Shown: positions 43,290-52,476 of the stretch, in pieces
How positions within the stretch are numbered: the stretch's first letter is position 1
Layout of the letters: every line of letters starts with the position of its first letter
From: Paenibacillus harenae
GTDB lineage: Bacteria > Bacillota > Bacilli > Paenibacillales > Paenibacillaceae
Direction of reading: 5' to 3'
Length of the DNA stretch: 64,000 nucleotides
NCBI RefSeq assembly: GCF_030812415.1
Contig: NZ_JAUSST010000007.1
Span: 248,001 to 312,000, forward strand
The notes under the pieces: generated by a model
Told to the model about the DNA's origin: nothing
What the model saw: only the letters and a program-made list of their open reading frames with translations
Databases searched by the model: none
Translations under genes and position numbers: made by a program

Positions 43290-44508
43290 TTAATGCTCGA
43301 CGAGAACAGTTGTATTCGCTGTCGTTCGATTGCCGGCGAAGTCAACCGCTTCGTAGGTTATCGTATAGATTCGGCCATCGCCCTTACCCGATCGCTCCGC
43401 ACGAAGCTCGAATTCGAAGTCGGACGTACCGTACTCCGCGCCTTGAATGTCCGATGCGGTATTGCCGTCTCCTTCGCCGTCTTCGGGCTCGCTGCTCGTA
43501 ATGGAAAGCAGCGTGACAGAAGCGATGCCAGAGCCTTCATCGGTTGCTTGAGGCGTTACTTGTATCGTCTCCATCTGATGTCCGCGTGCCTTTAAGACGG
43601 GCTTATCAACGATAAGCTGCAAGGTTGGCGCCTGATTGTCGGCTGCCGCAAACGTGATCGTATAGCTCCTTACTCCACCGTCTTGCGCCGTAACTTGGAC
43701 AACAGCCGTGCCGGGAACTGCCTCTGCCTGGATGATGGTTACTTCGGAGGCATCAGATTGCGCATGTCCTGCGACAACCGGGACAACGCCGATATCATCC
43801 AACTCGACCTCGTATTCCGTATGGGAAGAGTCGAAGCCCTCCAAGGCTGTGCCGTTCACCGTCAACTGCGCGAGCTCGCGGTTGCTATCGGCCATAGTGA
43901 CCATCGCGGTCGGATTCCAACCGTCGTTGCCCTCGAGTACGATGGATGGCGCATATTGTTCCGCTTCCTCCAAGGTCAGCTGCTTCGTCCAGCCGAGTCT
44001 GCTCTTCGGGTGGGCGCCAGGGCCGTAACTTGCGAATTCGCCGTAACGAGCCGTCTTTTCATTGTTTGCGTTGCCCCAGTTATTCCAGCCTTCGGGAGCG
44101 ATATGCTCGCCAAGGTAACTGTTCACGTAGATGACGTTTGCATCTCCGCGCCAAGGTCTGCCAAGGGCAACGCCCGTAATCCCTGGATCCGCCGTGATCC
44201 GGCTGTCGATGAATACATAACCCGTTTTGCCTGCCCCAGTTGAGGCTGCTGTCACATAACCTCCTCACAAGCTATGAATCTCGCTGTTCTCGAATACCGC
44301 CGTCGCATTGCCGAAAATGAAATCGACCGTGCCTTCGATGTAACTGTCCACGTAATAGTGACGGCCGTTGTTAGCGTACAACGTATCCTGATGTCCGAGC
44401 AGGCTTACATCGCGGGCAATCAACCGATCCGCATTGGCGTAGAGCGCGACCGCTTGCCCGGCATTCATGCCTGCATCGTTCTGTATCGTCAGATGCGCTT
44501 GATTGAAG
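43290..44508 (-). pseudogene. Secreted-type pectinesterase (CE8), N-truncated, in-frame stop
   Basis: From about 44508 leftward the frame reads NQAHLTIQNDAGMNAGQAVA, GHQDTLYANNG and VDFIFGNATAVF, then EIHSL and a TGA (44267-44265), after which the same frame continues GGYVTAAST, LGRPWRGDANVIYVN. Homologues have Arg at the stop, so CGA to TGA is the simplest change. Downstream are cadherin-like and Ig-like modules (AQLTVNGTALEGFDSSHTEY onward). The N-terminal third, including any signal peptide, is missing because the gene is joined to a sensor-gene fragment. Confidence 0.8.
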
Positions 44509-44805
44509 GTTGTACATTTCAGCGGTCAGATCCCTGATCGGTTCAAAGTCCGAAGGGCTGTAGGAGACGTTCATGGCCGTCTTCACAATAGAAGAGTTGG
44601 CGAATTGCGTAGCCGACTTCTCGATGGACTTCAGCATCTGTTCTACGCGCATCTGCGTTTGCGTGAGCCATTGCATATTTTCCTCTTTCACTTTGCCCTC
44701 GATATCCCCGGAAGCAATGAAATAGGACACAATTCCGATGAGTACGGCCGGGATCATTCCTAGTAAAAGACTGTATGACAATAAGCGCAATAAATATCTG
44801 CTCAT
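44509..44805 (-). pseudogene. N-terminal fragment of a membrane sensor-regulator
   Basis: ATG at 44805 with GGAGG six bases upstream, then a TM segment (LLRLLSYSLLLGMIPAVLIG) and the start of an extracellular sensor domain ending near DLTAEMYNLQS. At about 44508 the sequence changes into pectinesterase in another frame. This is the first 100 residues or so of an AraC-type membrane regulator like those at 2493, 23393 and 27770, cut off by a deletion. Confidence 0.7.
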
Positions 44806-45041
44806 TTGCATCCTCCTGCGTGCCGCATCAGAATAAACCGCTTTCATGATTATATATGAAGCTTATCTATTTTACACGGATCTAGTCGCATCTACTTGCA
44901 TCATCTAATGTTTCAAGCGTTTCACGCAATATGCAGCAGTTAACTTTTTGCCTTGTTGAGCGACATGATCAGGAGATCGCGATTATGAAATATGATAAGA
45001 TAGATTCCAATGTTAGTTGAACGGGTAAAGGGGGAAACGAT

Positions 45042-45884
45042 TTGAGTGATCAAGTAGAAAAAAAACTCACCATTGACGGTTCTTCATTTTCCATCCAACG
45101 TATGCGCCGCTACGGCTTCTCTTCCATGCCTCGGCCTCATTCGCATACGTTCTATGAGCTTTACTACTTAATGGAAGGCGAACGCGTGTACTTTATTAAC
45201 GGCAACGTGCATGTCGCGCAGCAAGGAGACATGGTCATCGTCGTTCCCCATGACCTCCATTCCACGGCGAGCTCCCAGGTGGAGCAATTCGAGCGGGTAC
45301 TTATTCATTTCACTGCGGAGTTTCTCGATGAGGCGAGCAGAGAACTGCTTAAGCTGTCTCCCTTTCGGCAATCTGCTGTAGTAAGGATTCCACGCAAGGA
45401 GCAACCGGAGATCGAACGTCTCCTTATCCAATTAGTCGGGGAATGCAAAGAGGAGCAAGCCTTCTACGATTCTTATGCGCGTCATTTGCTCGTCGGATTA
45501 CTGATTTGCTTGCACCGTATCGATGCAGTCGCTCCCATACCGCCGCAATCAAACCACCCGATGCATCAAAAGGTGTCCGAAATCACGAATTATATTCAAA
45601 CGAACTTTCGCGATACGTTAACGCTGGAGAAGCTGGCACAACAATATTTCATTAGTCCGGCCTATTTAAGCCGCATCTTCTTAAGACTGACCGGCTTCCA
45701 TATTAGCGAGTATATTCGGGTGATCCGCATCCGCGAAGCGCAAAAGCTGCTGAGAACCTCCCGTCAGAAGGTACATGCGATCGCTGAAACGGTGGGCTTC
45801 GAGCATGTTTCCCATTTCAACAAAACCTTTAAAAGCGTGACGGGAGTTTCTCCATTGCATTATAGGAAGGATCATCGGTATTGA
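45042..45884 (+). CDS. AraC-family regulator with cupin sensor domain
   Basis: A 280-residue soluble regulator: N-terminal cupin (PRPHSHTFYELYYLMEGE) binding a small sugar-like ligand, C-terminal AraC double HTH (LAQQYFISPAYLSRIFLRLT; AIAETVGFEHVSHFNKTF). Starts at a TTG with AAAGGGGG six bases upstream. Divergent from the sensor/pectinesterase scar, so its original target genes may be the ones deleted there. Confidence 0.88.
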   Translation: MSDQVEKKLTIDGSSFSIQRMRRYGFSSMPRPHSHTFYELYYLMEGERVYFINGNVHVAQQGDMVIVVPHDLHSTASSQVEQFERVLIHFTAEFLDEASRELLKLSPFRQSAVVRIPRKEQPEIERLLIQLVGECKEEQAFYDSYARHLLVGLLICLHRIDAVAPIPPQSNHPMHQKVSEITNYIQTNFRDTLTLEKLAQQYFISPAYLSRIFLRLTGFHISEYIRVIRIREAQKLLRTSRQKVHAIAETVGFEHVSHFNKTFKSVTGVSPLHYRKDHRY

Positions 45885-45885
45885 A

Positions 45886-46596
45886 TCAGGGGGTTTTTGG
45901 CTTCCGAACCTCATGCACCTGGACGGTTAGCTTGCTGTCTACCGTTGCCAAGATAACTTTGCTCAATTCGAGTGGCTTAATTTCATTTTCCAGCCAGGCG
46001 CGGTCCTTCCCGATCTCCCGCATCAGCGCGTGCTCGATGTGGCCGTCGCTAATGATCGGCTTGGTCAGGTTGAAGGGCTGCGTGGACAGCTTTAAGTCCG
46101 AAGGCGTTACGGGTTGATAAGCGCTATTTACAAAAACGGATAGCGTTCCGCCCGGCTCCCATGCCGCAAAGGCGACCTTCGAGATGTCCTCGACGTTCGA
46201 TTTCCGCAGCTCCGCGTACAAAAATTCAATAGGCAGCTTTGCTTTCGAGAGGTTCCGGTAATTAAGCTTTCCATCTTGGATAAGGGTAACCGCCGGGGGA
46301 TCAAAAAATTGCTTGAGAAAAGGGATTTTCAGGCTCAGCCAGATTGCGGATATATAAAGAATAACGAGCGAAACGGTCGTAATCATCGAGCCTTTCAGCC
46401 CAAGATGCTCGTCCGACAGCGGATGGGCAATAATGTTGCCGAGCGTCAGCGCGATAATGAAATCAAGAAACCTAAGCTGCGATATGGAACGCTGACCCAT
46501 CATTTTGGCGGAAATCAGCAGAAATATAAAACCGACGATACTGCGCAAAATCCATCCCGTTGCGGACAGCGACTCTTGGCTTTTGAAAAAATCCAC
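45886..46596 (-). CDS. DUF421 family membrane protein (YetF-like)
   Basis: A 236-residue protein with three N-terminal membrane segments (residues about 15-85, including LISAKMMGQRSISQLRFLDF) and a cytoplasmic C-terminal domain with the YetF-type core (IEFLYAELRKSNVEDISKVA). Starts at a GTG, GGAGG ten bases upstream. Family function is unclear; several members are under sporulation or stress control. Convergent with the AraC gene, with one base between the stops. Confidence 0.88.
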   Translation of the reverse strand: MDFFKSQESLSATGWILRSIVGFIFLLISAKMMGQRSISQLRFLDFIIALTLGNIIAHPLSDEHLGLKGSMITTVSLVILYISAIWLSLKIPFLKQFFDPPAVTLIQDGKLNYRNLSKAKLPIEFLYAELRKSNVEDISKVAFAAWEPGGTLSVFVNSAYQPVTPSDLKLSTQPFNLTKPIISDGHIEHALMREIGKDRAWLENEIKPLELSKVILATVDSKLTVQVHEVRKPKTP

Positions 46597-46744
46597 GTTT
46601 ATCTTTCCTCCGTTACCTTCAATTTCCAGTATTTATGGTACCCTACCCCTCACCTAACCATACCAATCCGGCTCGAACAAGGATGAGCAAGCAATGTGCG
46701 GATGGGGCGAAATTCATAATCAAACCCGGGCATAGCCGAAAACA

Positions 46745-46787
46745 AAGAACGCCCCCTTCGCTCTTTCGAGCAAATGGGGGCGTTCTT
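46745..46787. terminator. Bidirectional terminator
   Basis: AAGAACGCCCCC and GGGGGCGTTCTT form a 12-base stem around a 19-base loop. It lies in a 297-bp gap that holds no gene. Confidence 0.75.
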
Positions 46788-46893
46788 ATTTATAGTCTAT
46801 GCCGTGCGGGTTGGAATCGCTGGCCGCTTGCGGATGGCCCATCACTCTGCCGAACTTGCTTATGCCGGCACTTCGGTTCTCCGAGATGCAGGT

Positions 46894-47583
46894 TTATCGT
46901 ATATTTCCAATTTCATTAACAGCTCCTTGGACGGATTTACCCACTTCCGAGGCCTTCTCCCGCCGTTCAGACCAAAGCGAATATCCCAGCCAAACCAGAG
47001 CTAAACCCATCGGCACCGCCAAAAATCGATCGAGGGGATGCGGGAGCAGCGAAGCAGCGAGGGTCGACACGGCACCGAGGGCAAGCAGACCGGCCGCCAT
47101 CCGCGGCAGGATACCGGCGCGGAACGAAGCGATGCCAAGCAGCAAGCCGCCAAGAATATACAGCCCCCCTGCTAACGGAGCTGCTGCCGGGAGGGCTCCG
47201 AGGTTAACCTCGCTGGCGGACCCGCCGAAGATCCCCAAGTAGCCCTCCACAAATTCCGGTGCGTCGGTGGCGAGCAGCGGCAAGATAAAAGCTTCGACGA
47301 ATGTAAAGGCCGTCGTAGCTAACCAAAAGAGGCTAAACAGGGTAAAGCCGGCCAAACCTAACCAACCGGCCTCTTTCACTTGCCTAAAGTAAATTCCCGA
47401 AATGCCGAGCAGGCCGAAGAGGGACATGGCGATGGTCAAGTAGTGAATGATTGCCCATGCATCGGTGGTGACTGACGCTAAATTCTCAGGTGGATGAATC
47501 GGCTGAATGACTATGAAAAGGATCCCAGCCAACATCGCTGCTAAACCTGTCCAACGGATGAGATTCGGGGCTGTTGTCTTCAT
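46894..47583 (-). CDS. Multi-pass membrane protein of unknown function
   Basis: A 229-residue protein with six or seven predicted membrane segments (for example LAAMLAGILFIVIQP, LTIAMSLFGLLGISGIYF, GLYILGGLLLGIASF). AAGGAG precedes the ATG. It overlaps the end of the preceding small gene by four bases (ATGA), so both are made together. No catalytic motif is seen. Confidence 0.8.
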   Translation of the reverse strand: MKTTAPNLIRWTGLAAMLAGILFIVIQPIHPPENLASVTTDAWAIIHYLTIAMSLFGLLGISGIYFRQVKEAGWLGLAGFTLFSLFWLATTAFTFVEAFILPLLATDAPEFVEGYLGIFGGSASEVNLGALPAAAPLAGGLYILGGLLLGIASFRAGILPRMAAGLLALGAVSTLAASLLPHPLDRFLAVPMGLALVWLGYSLWSERREKASEVGKSVQGAVNEIGNIR

Positions 47584-47909
47584 TTTTTCTCTCCTTGATT
47601 TCTGATTTTGGCAGCGGTGGAACGATTCTGATCTGTACCCGCGTTGACATCCGCCCCGTTCGCCTGTTTGGGAACAACTTGAATGACCGAGACCAAAGGC
47701 AGCGCAAGGTCGCGCACTTTCTTCAGAAACCCATGTAATGCGGCTTGATCGACCACCGGTCCGGAGAGGATGGTTGTTCCGTCGCTTAAGAGGGTGATGC
47801 TCAGGCCCTCGAATCGATCGGCCCACCGGGCATCCAGATGTCCCTTGAGGCGAATTTCGTACAGTTCGGAAACGTGATGGTCCTCCGTTGATTCATGCGT
47901 TTCACTCAT
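47580..47909 (-). CDS. Small conserved protein of unknown function
   Basis: A 109-residue cytoplasmic protein with a compact core (YEIRLKGHLDARWADRFEGL; GPVVDQAALHGFLKKVRDLA) that recurs in Actinobacteria and Chloroflexi as a stand-alone small protein, from memory of the family. The ribosome site GGGGTG is poor. Coupled by ATGA to the membrane-protein gene. No function is known. Confidence 0.75.
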   Translation of the reverse strand: MSETHESTEDHHVSELYEIRLKGHLDARWADRFEGLSITLLSDGTTILSGPVVDQAALHGFLKKVRDLALPLVSVIQVVPKQANGADVNAGTDQNRSTAAKIRNQGEKK

Positions 47910-48079
47910 TCTGCACCCCGATTCTTTCGTTGCATGCTTTCCTTTCCTGAACTGAATATACATGATTATGCAGGGACGCGGCATCACCACATCTGGTGAT
48001 CGATGTGGTGATTTGTCGACCGGGAGGCTGTTCGGGAGATGGATAAAGCCCCGGCAGGCGGTTAAACGCCTCTCCTTTT

Positions 48080-49309
48080 TCAAACGTTTTTTTGCTTCTC
48101 GCTAAGTCCAAGCTTCATAACGAGCGGCTTTATAGTTAGCCCTTGTACAAGCAAGGAGAAAAGCACGACGCTGAACGTCAAGACAAGAACATCGTCTCTG
48201 CCTTCGAATGAAGGCGGTAACCTTAAGGCGAGCGCTATCGATAAACTCCCTTTGAGTCCTCCCCAGTTAAGGATCGCTTTCCATGAGCGGGAGAATCCTT
48301 TAATAAAATGAACGCTTGCGTAGAGCGCTATTGTTCGACCCGCAAGCACGATTGCAATTGCGACAATGATCATAAACCATTTATCCGTAAAGTCGATATT
48401 TTTGATTTCAATGCCGATCATCAAGAAGATGAGGGAATTGGCTATCAATGTAACGACATCCCAAAAGGAGTTAATATTCACCTTCGTTGTTTCCGACATA
48501 CCGATCTTGGCGCCATAGTTCCCGAATATTAGACCGGCAACCACAACCGCAATGACGCCCGATACATGAAAATGTTCGGCTATGAAGAAGCTTCCGAAGA
48601 ACAAGAGCATCGAAAATGCAATCTCGAGCGGATAATCATCGTAAATTCGAATCAGCTGCGAGAATAAGTAGCCCAAAATGGCTCCGATCAGAATACCGCC
48701 TAACGTGAATTTCAAGAACAGCAGCAAACCGCTTCCTAGTCCCAACCAGCCTAACTCCATGTAGGAGAGCAGATACACCGACGAGATTTGAAACAGCACC
48801 ACGGCAATGCCGTCATTGAATAACGATTCCCCTTCAATGATCGTAACAACCGATTTCGGTACGCCTAAAGATTTGAAAATCGAGATGACGCTTATGGGAT
48901 CCGTTGCGCTCATTAGAGCCCCAAAGGTGAAAGCTACGATTAACGGGAGATCCAATAAGTAATACGCAGATAAAGCAATAATAAGAAAAGACATAAGCGT
49001 ACCGCCAAAAGCTAATGCCAGTACGGGTTTGCTTTGTTCCTTTAGGTGCGAGAACGGGAGCTTTAAGGTTGCATCACCCAATAAGATGGGTAGAAATAAA
49101 GAAATGATTATAGCCTGAAATACATGCGACTGCGTGATAAAGGACTCGGCTTCTTCTAGAAGCGGAATATTCGTGATACCCATCAGCAGACCCACAATGA
49201 CCAGAGCAATCGAATAAGGCTGGTTCAGCTTCTTGGAAATGCCGATAACAAAAATGGAAACCGCTAAAAGCACCAACAATTGAATAAAGGTCTCGTTAAA
49301 TTCATGCAT
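48080..49309 (-). CDS. CPA1-family Na+/H+ antiporter
   Basis: A 409-residue antiporter with about 12 membrane segments. The transport-site region is visible as SATDPISV and EGESLFNDG, and GGLKGSLSIALAL is the conserved C-terminal pore segment. The start is preceded by eight consecutive Gs, seven bases from the ATG. A terminator-like hairpin lies in its upstream region (49351). It exchanges Na+ or K+ for H+ and supports pH and salt homeostasis. Confidence 0.92.
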   Translation of the reverse strand: MHEFNETFIQLLVLLAVSIFVIGISKKLNQPYSIALVIVGLLMGITNIPLLEEAESFITQSHVFQAIIISLFLPILLGDATLKLPFSHLKEQSKPVLALAFGGTLMSFLIIALSAYYLLDLPLIVAFTFGALMSATDPISVISIFKSLGVPKSVVTIIEGESLFNDGIAVVLFQISSVYLLSYMELGWLGLGSGLLLFLKFTLGGILIGAILGYLFSQLIRIYDDYPLEIAFSMLLFFGSFFIAEHFHVSGVIAVVVAGLIFGNYGAKIGMSETTKVNINSFWDVVTLIANSLIFLMIGIEIKNIDFTDKWFMIIVAIAIVLAGRTIALYASVHFIKGFSRSWKAILNWGGLKGSLSIALALRLPPSFEGRDDVLVLTFSVVLFSLLVQGLTIKPLVMKLGLSEKQKNV

Positions 49310-49350
49310 CGTTTTACCCCCCCCATGTTAAATATTGTAAACCGGAACGC

Positions 49351-49376
49351 AAAAAAGAGCCCGTTGTTGCAGGCTC
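49351..49376 (-). terminator. Terminator-like hairpin upstream of the antiporter
   Basis: Leftward, GAGCC and GGCTC flank a ten-base loop and are followed by TTTTTT, 42 bp before the antiporter start. It either ends the small membrane-protein transcript (49549) or acts as an attenuator in the antiporter leader. Confidence 0.65.
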
Positions 49377-49548
49377 CTCCGATAAATCCATTTATTTAGT
49401 TATTAGCAAAACCAATTTCAATATACACTCAAATCCTATATTGTCAAAGGTGGGGATCACTATTTTATTATTCCTCTGACCGTCTCGATAAAGACGGTTG
49501 GCTCCGTATTGACGGAATAAGAAAAGAGGCCATGATTCAGGATGTGAG

Positions 49549-49746
49549 TTATTTATTATTTATGAATAAAGCTTTATACCTAAAAAAATAAAATATATTG
49601 CCAAGTAAGAAAAAGATGCAAAACGAAATCCTTAAAGGACGTTCCTCAGAGCTAATAGCAGGAAAATTAGATAAAGTAAAGAGAAGAAAACCGATATCAG
49701 CTATCGAAATTACTGCAATAGCAATTCTTATTGCATTCTTCCTCAT
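49549..49746 (-). CDS. Small two-helix membrane protein of unknown function
   Basis: Sixty-five residues starting at an ATG with GGAGG seven bases upstream. Two hydrophobic helices (IRIAIAVISIADIGFLLFTL; FCIFFLLGNIFYFF) are separated by a short charged loop, and the C-terminus is basic. Lies upstream of the antiporter on the same strand. No homologue recognised. Confidence 0.6.
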   Translation of the reverse strand: MRKNAIRIAIAVISIADIGFLLFTLSNFPAISSEERPLRISFCIFFLLGNIFYFFRYKALFINNK

Positions 49747-49786
49747 GACGCAACCTCCACTCCATCTTAACAACTTATAAGTTGAA

Positions 49787-49912
49787 CGTTAATTGCCGTT
49801 ATAGTACAGTTGTGCTAATCGAATATTATTTTTTAGGAGGAGTCTGTCACCAAGGGTATACTATGCCAATCTCAGCATAGACCATTGGTTGATAGGCTCT
49901 TTTTGTTTTTTT
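49787..49912 (+). promoter_or_regulatory. Promoter and leader with large terminator hairpin before the hydrolase
   Basis: A TTGAAC...TACAGT promoter with a 17-bp spacer lies at about 49781-49810. The leader then folds into a long hairpin: GAGTCTGTCACCAA (49840-49853) with TTGGTTGATAGGCTC (49885-49899), an inner CTATGC/GCATAG stem and a T-run to 49912, all before the coding start at 49964. This is the layout of a transcription attenuator. Confidence 0.5.
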
Positions 49913-49963
49913 AAGCACATTAATTAAGATCCGCATCTAATTACGTTTAAAGAGGTGATTTTC

Positions 49964-50842
49964 ATTAAACATCATACCATTTATAAGAGCGAAGAGGGAA
50001 AGCGGAGAATTCAGCATTATTATGAATCTTACTTAAGATTATTCGACGCGGAGTTTGACAGAATACAAGTGGATACACGATTTGGACAAACGCACACCTT
50101 GGTCACGGGACCCTTAAACGGTAAGCCTCTATTCATTCTGCAAGGAGGTAATTGCATAAATCCGATGACCTTATCGTGGTTTACCCCGCTGTTAACAAAA
50201 TATCGTATCTATGCGCCCGATACAATCGGCCATCCGGGTTATAGCTCGGAATCAAGAATATCAGCAAAAGATGAAAGCTTTGCGTTATGGGTTTCAGATC
50301 TAATGGATCATTTCAATATAAAACAAAGCGGATTCATTGGACCTTCTTATGGCGCCGGCATTATTCTAAGATTAGCAACTTATATGCCTGAGAGAATCGC
50401 CTGCTCCGTTCTTGTTGCGCCTTCCGGCCTTGAAATAGGTTCGAAATTGACTATGATAAAAAAAATATTGCTGCCGTTAATCCTATTCAATCGGACCTCT
50501 TCCGATAACCAACTGCAAAACATTGCCGATGCGATGTCCCATCATAGCATGGATGAACTCGACAAGCAGATTCTTGGCGAATTATTCACTTCTGTTAAAT
50601 TGGAACAAAATATGCCGAAGCAAACCGAGAAAAACGAGCTTTTACGGTTTATGTCCCCTACTATGGTCGTGGTTGGAGAACACGATATTTTCTTCCCGGC
50701 CAAAAAAATCGTCGAAAGAGCGAATGAGATTATTCCAAACTTAGCATCTGCGACTACTTATGGAATGGGGCACTTTCCATCAAAACAATTTTTGGTTGAA
50801 ATAAATAAGGAGATCGAACAGTTCCTACTGACCCATTATTGA
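49964..50842 (+). CDS. Alpha/beta-fold hydrolase with probable AUU start
   Basis: A serine hydrolase of about 292 residues: nucleophile elbow GPSYGAG, acid VVGEHD, His in YGMGHF. The start is placed at ATT 49964, eight bases from AAAGAGG; the GTG at 49955 is inside the extended ribosome site AAAGAGGTGATT. It follows a leader with a strong terminator-like hairpin, so expression may be conditional. Substrate unknown. Confidence 0.85.
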   Translation: MKHHTIYKSEEGKRRIQHYYESYLRLFDAEFDRIQVDTRFGQTHTLVTGPLNGKPLFILQGGNCINPMTLSWFTPLLTKYRIYAPDTIGHPGYSSESRISAKDESFALWVSDLMDHFNIKQSGFIGPSYGAGIILRLATYMPERIACSVLVAPSGLEIGSKLTMIKKILLPLILFNRTSSDNQLQNIADAMSHHSMDELDKQILGELFTSVKLEQNMPKQTEKNELLRFMSPTMVVVGEHDIFFPAKKIVERANEIIPNLASATTYGMGHFPSKQFLVEINKEIEQFLLTHY

Positions 50843-50895
50843 TTCGGAACTGCAGCAACAGATTGGGGCTAGACGCGAATCAGTAAATTTACAAC

Positions 50896-50944
50896 AAAAA
50901 AGGGGCTATCCCAAAAGCCAATGGCTTAGGGACGGCCCCTTTTT
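50896..50944. terminator. Bidirectional hairpin terminator, second member of the dispersed family
   Basis: AAAAAGGGGCTATCCC and GGGACGGCCCCTTTTT pair around AAGCC/GGCTT, the same plan as 12402-12444. It lies between convergent hydrolase and solute-binding genes. Confidence 0.85.
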
Positions 50945-50991
50945 GCATACAAAGCTAACCTCTGAATTTTACACGAAACAGCTCATGTGAA

Positions 50992-52401
50992 TTATTGAAC
51001 CGTTTTATTGTAAGTGGCAATCTTATCGGTGATGGCTTTGGAGGCGTCGTCCAGAGCTTTCGCAGGGTCCTTGGCGCCTGTGAATACCTCTTCCATGGCC
51101 CCTTCGACGATTTGGCGCGCTTCAGGGAATACGCCCATGACTGCGCCTTGCGTTGCCGGGGATAGCTTTGTTGCGTGCAGTTGGTCGATGGCCGTTTGGA
51201 ATTGCGGATAATTAACGAGATTGTCCTTCACGCTCTGCTCGTCATACGCTTGCTTATTGATCGGGAAGTACCCGGTATTGATATGCCATTGCGCCTGCGT
51301 CTTCGGCTCGGCCAGATACTTGATGAATTCCCAGGCAGCTTGCTGCTCGGCTTCCGGCTTGTTGTTCAGAATCCATAGGCTAGCACCGCCTACCACAACA
51401 CCGCCGTCCGATGCGCCAGCCGGCCTCGGCAGGAAGGCTGTTCCGACCTCGAACTTGCCTTTTGCACCGTCTACTATGCCGCGGAGGCTTCCTGTCGAAT
51501 CTAGCGTCATGCCGATTTGTTCGGCCAGGAACGCTTTTTTCGTATCGTCCGTTTTACGTCCGAGATTAAGAGCCGTTTTGCTGTCCAGCAGCTCCTTTAA
51601 CCAAGTGACGGTTTGGACGCCGGCTTCGCTGTTAAGCTGCGACTCCGTTGCGGAAGCGGTACGTCCATTGCCGTTGTTGACATACTCGGCGCCTTGGTTC
51701 GCGAACAGCTGCTCCATGAACCAGCCGTAGATGGCGAAGGATGCTCCGGTCTTGCCGTCTTTCGTCAGAGCTTTGGCCGCATTCGTTACTTCCTCGTATG
51801 TTTTCGGCGGGTTTGCCGGATCGAGGCCTGCGTCCTTGAACATATCTTTGTTGTAGTAGAGAACCGGATTAGAGGTATTGAACGGCATCGAATACAGCTG
51901 GTCGTCGAATTTATAGTATCCGAGGATGTTTTCTTCCAGGTTGGAAATATCATAGCTATCGGCATCGATGAAGTTCTGAACCGGCGTCACAGCCTTGGAG
52001 TCGATCATGAATTTGGAGCCTATTTCGTATACTTGGATCAATGAAGGACCCGATTTCGCATCCATGGAAGCCTTCATCTTGTTCAGGCTCTCGTCGTAAG
52101 TGCCTTGGAACACTTCCTCGACCTGGATGTCGGAATGCGCGGCATTAAAATCGTTCGCAAGCTGCGTGACCACTTTGCCAAGCTCTCCGCCCATGGAGTG
52201 CCACCAGATCACTTTAACGGGCTCCTTCGGAGCTTCTGTCTGGGTCTCTTCCGAACCGTTTCCTTCTTCGGCCGCTGCCGGATCGTTTGTCTGCGTATTT
52301 TCGGTGTTTCCATTCGATCCGCTGTTTCCGCAAGCCGCAACAAACACCATCAGAATTGCCGTAGCCATTAGCATGACTATTTTAAACCTGCTTGCTTTCA
52401 T
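50992..52401 (-). CDS. UgpB-type ABC importer solute-binding lipoprotein
   Basis: A 469-residue receptor with lipobox FVAACG near 20-25, an Asn/Glu/Thr linker and the UgpB-like start of the mature fold (VKVIWWHSMGGELGKVV). Homology is to glycerol-3-phosphate or glycerophosphodiester receptors, but CUT1 members of this group also bind sugars. GGGAGAG precedes the ATG. Third gene of a permease-permease-receptor operon. Confidence 0.9.
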   Translation of the reverse strand: MKASRFKIVMLMATAILMVFVAACGNSGSNGNTENTQTNDPAAAEEGNGSEETQTEAPKEPVKVIWWHSMGGELGKVVTQLANDFNAAHSDIQVEEVFQGTYDESLNKMKASMDAKSGPSLIQVYEIGSKFMIDSKAVTPVQNFIDADSYDISNLEENILGYYKFDDQLYSMPFNTSNPVLYYNKDMFKDAGLDPANPPKTYEEVTNAAKALTKDGKTGASFAIYGWFMEQLFANQGAEYVNNGNGRTASATESQLNSEAGVQTVTWLKELLDSKTALNLGRKTDDTKKAFLAEQIGMTLDSTGSLRGIVDGAKGKFEVGTAFLPRPAGASDGGVVVGGASLWILNNKPEAEQQAAWEFIKYLAEPKTQAQWHINTGYFPINKQAYDEQSVKDNLVNYPQFQTAIDQLHATKLSPATQGAVMGVFPEARQIVEGAMEEVFTGAKDPAKALDDASKAITDKIATYNKTVQ

Positions 52402-52476
52402 TTGTCTCTCTCCCTTAATCTCTTTTTTTATTTGGAATGTCCGAGGACAATATCCACGATTAACTCGAAAATGACT

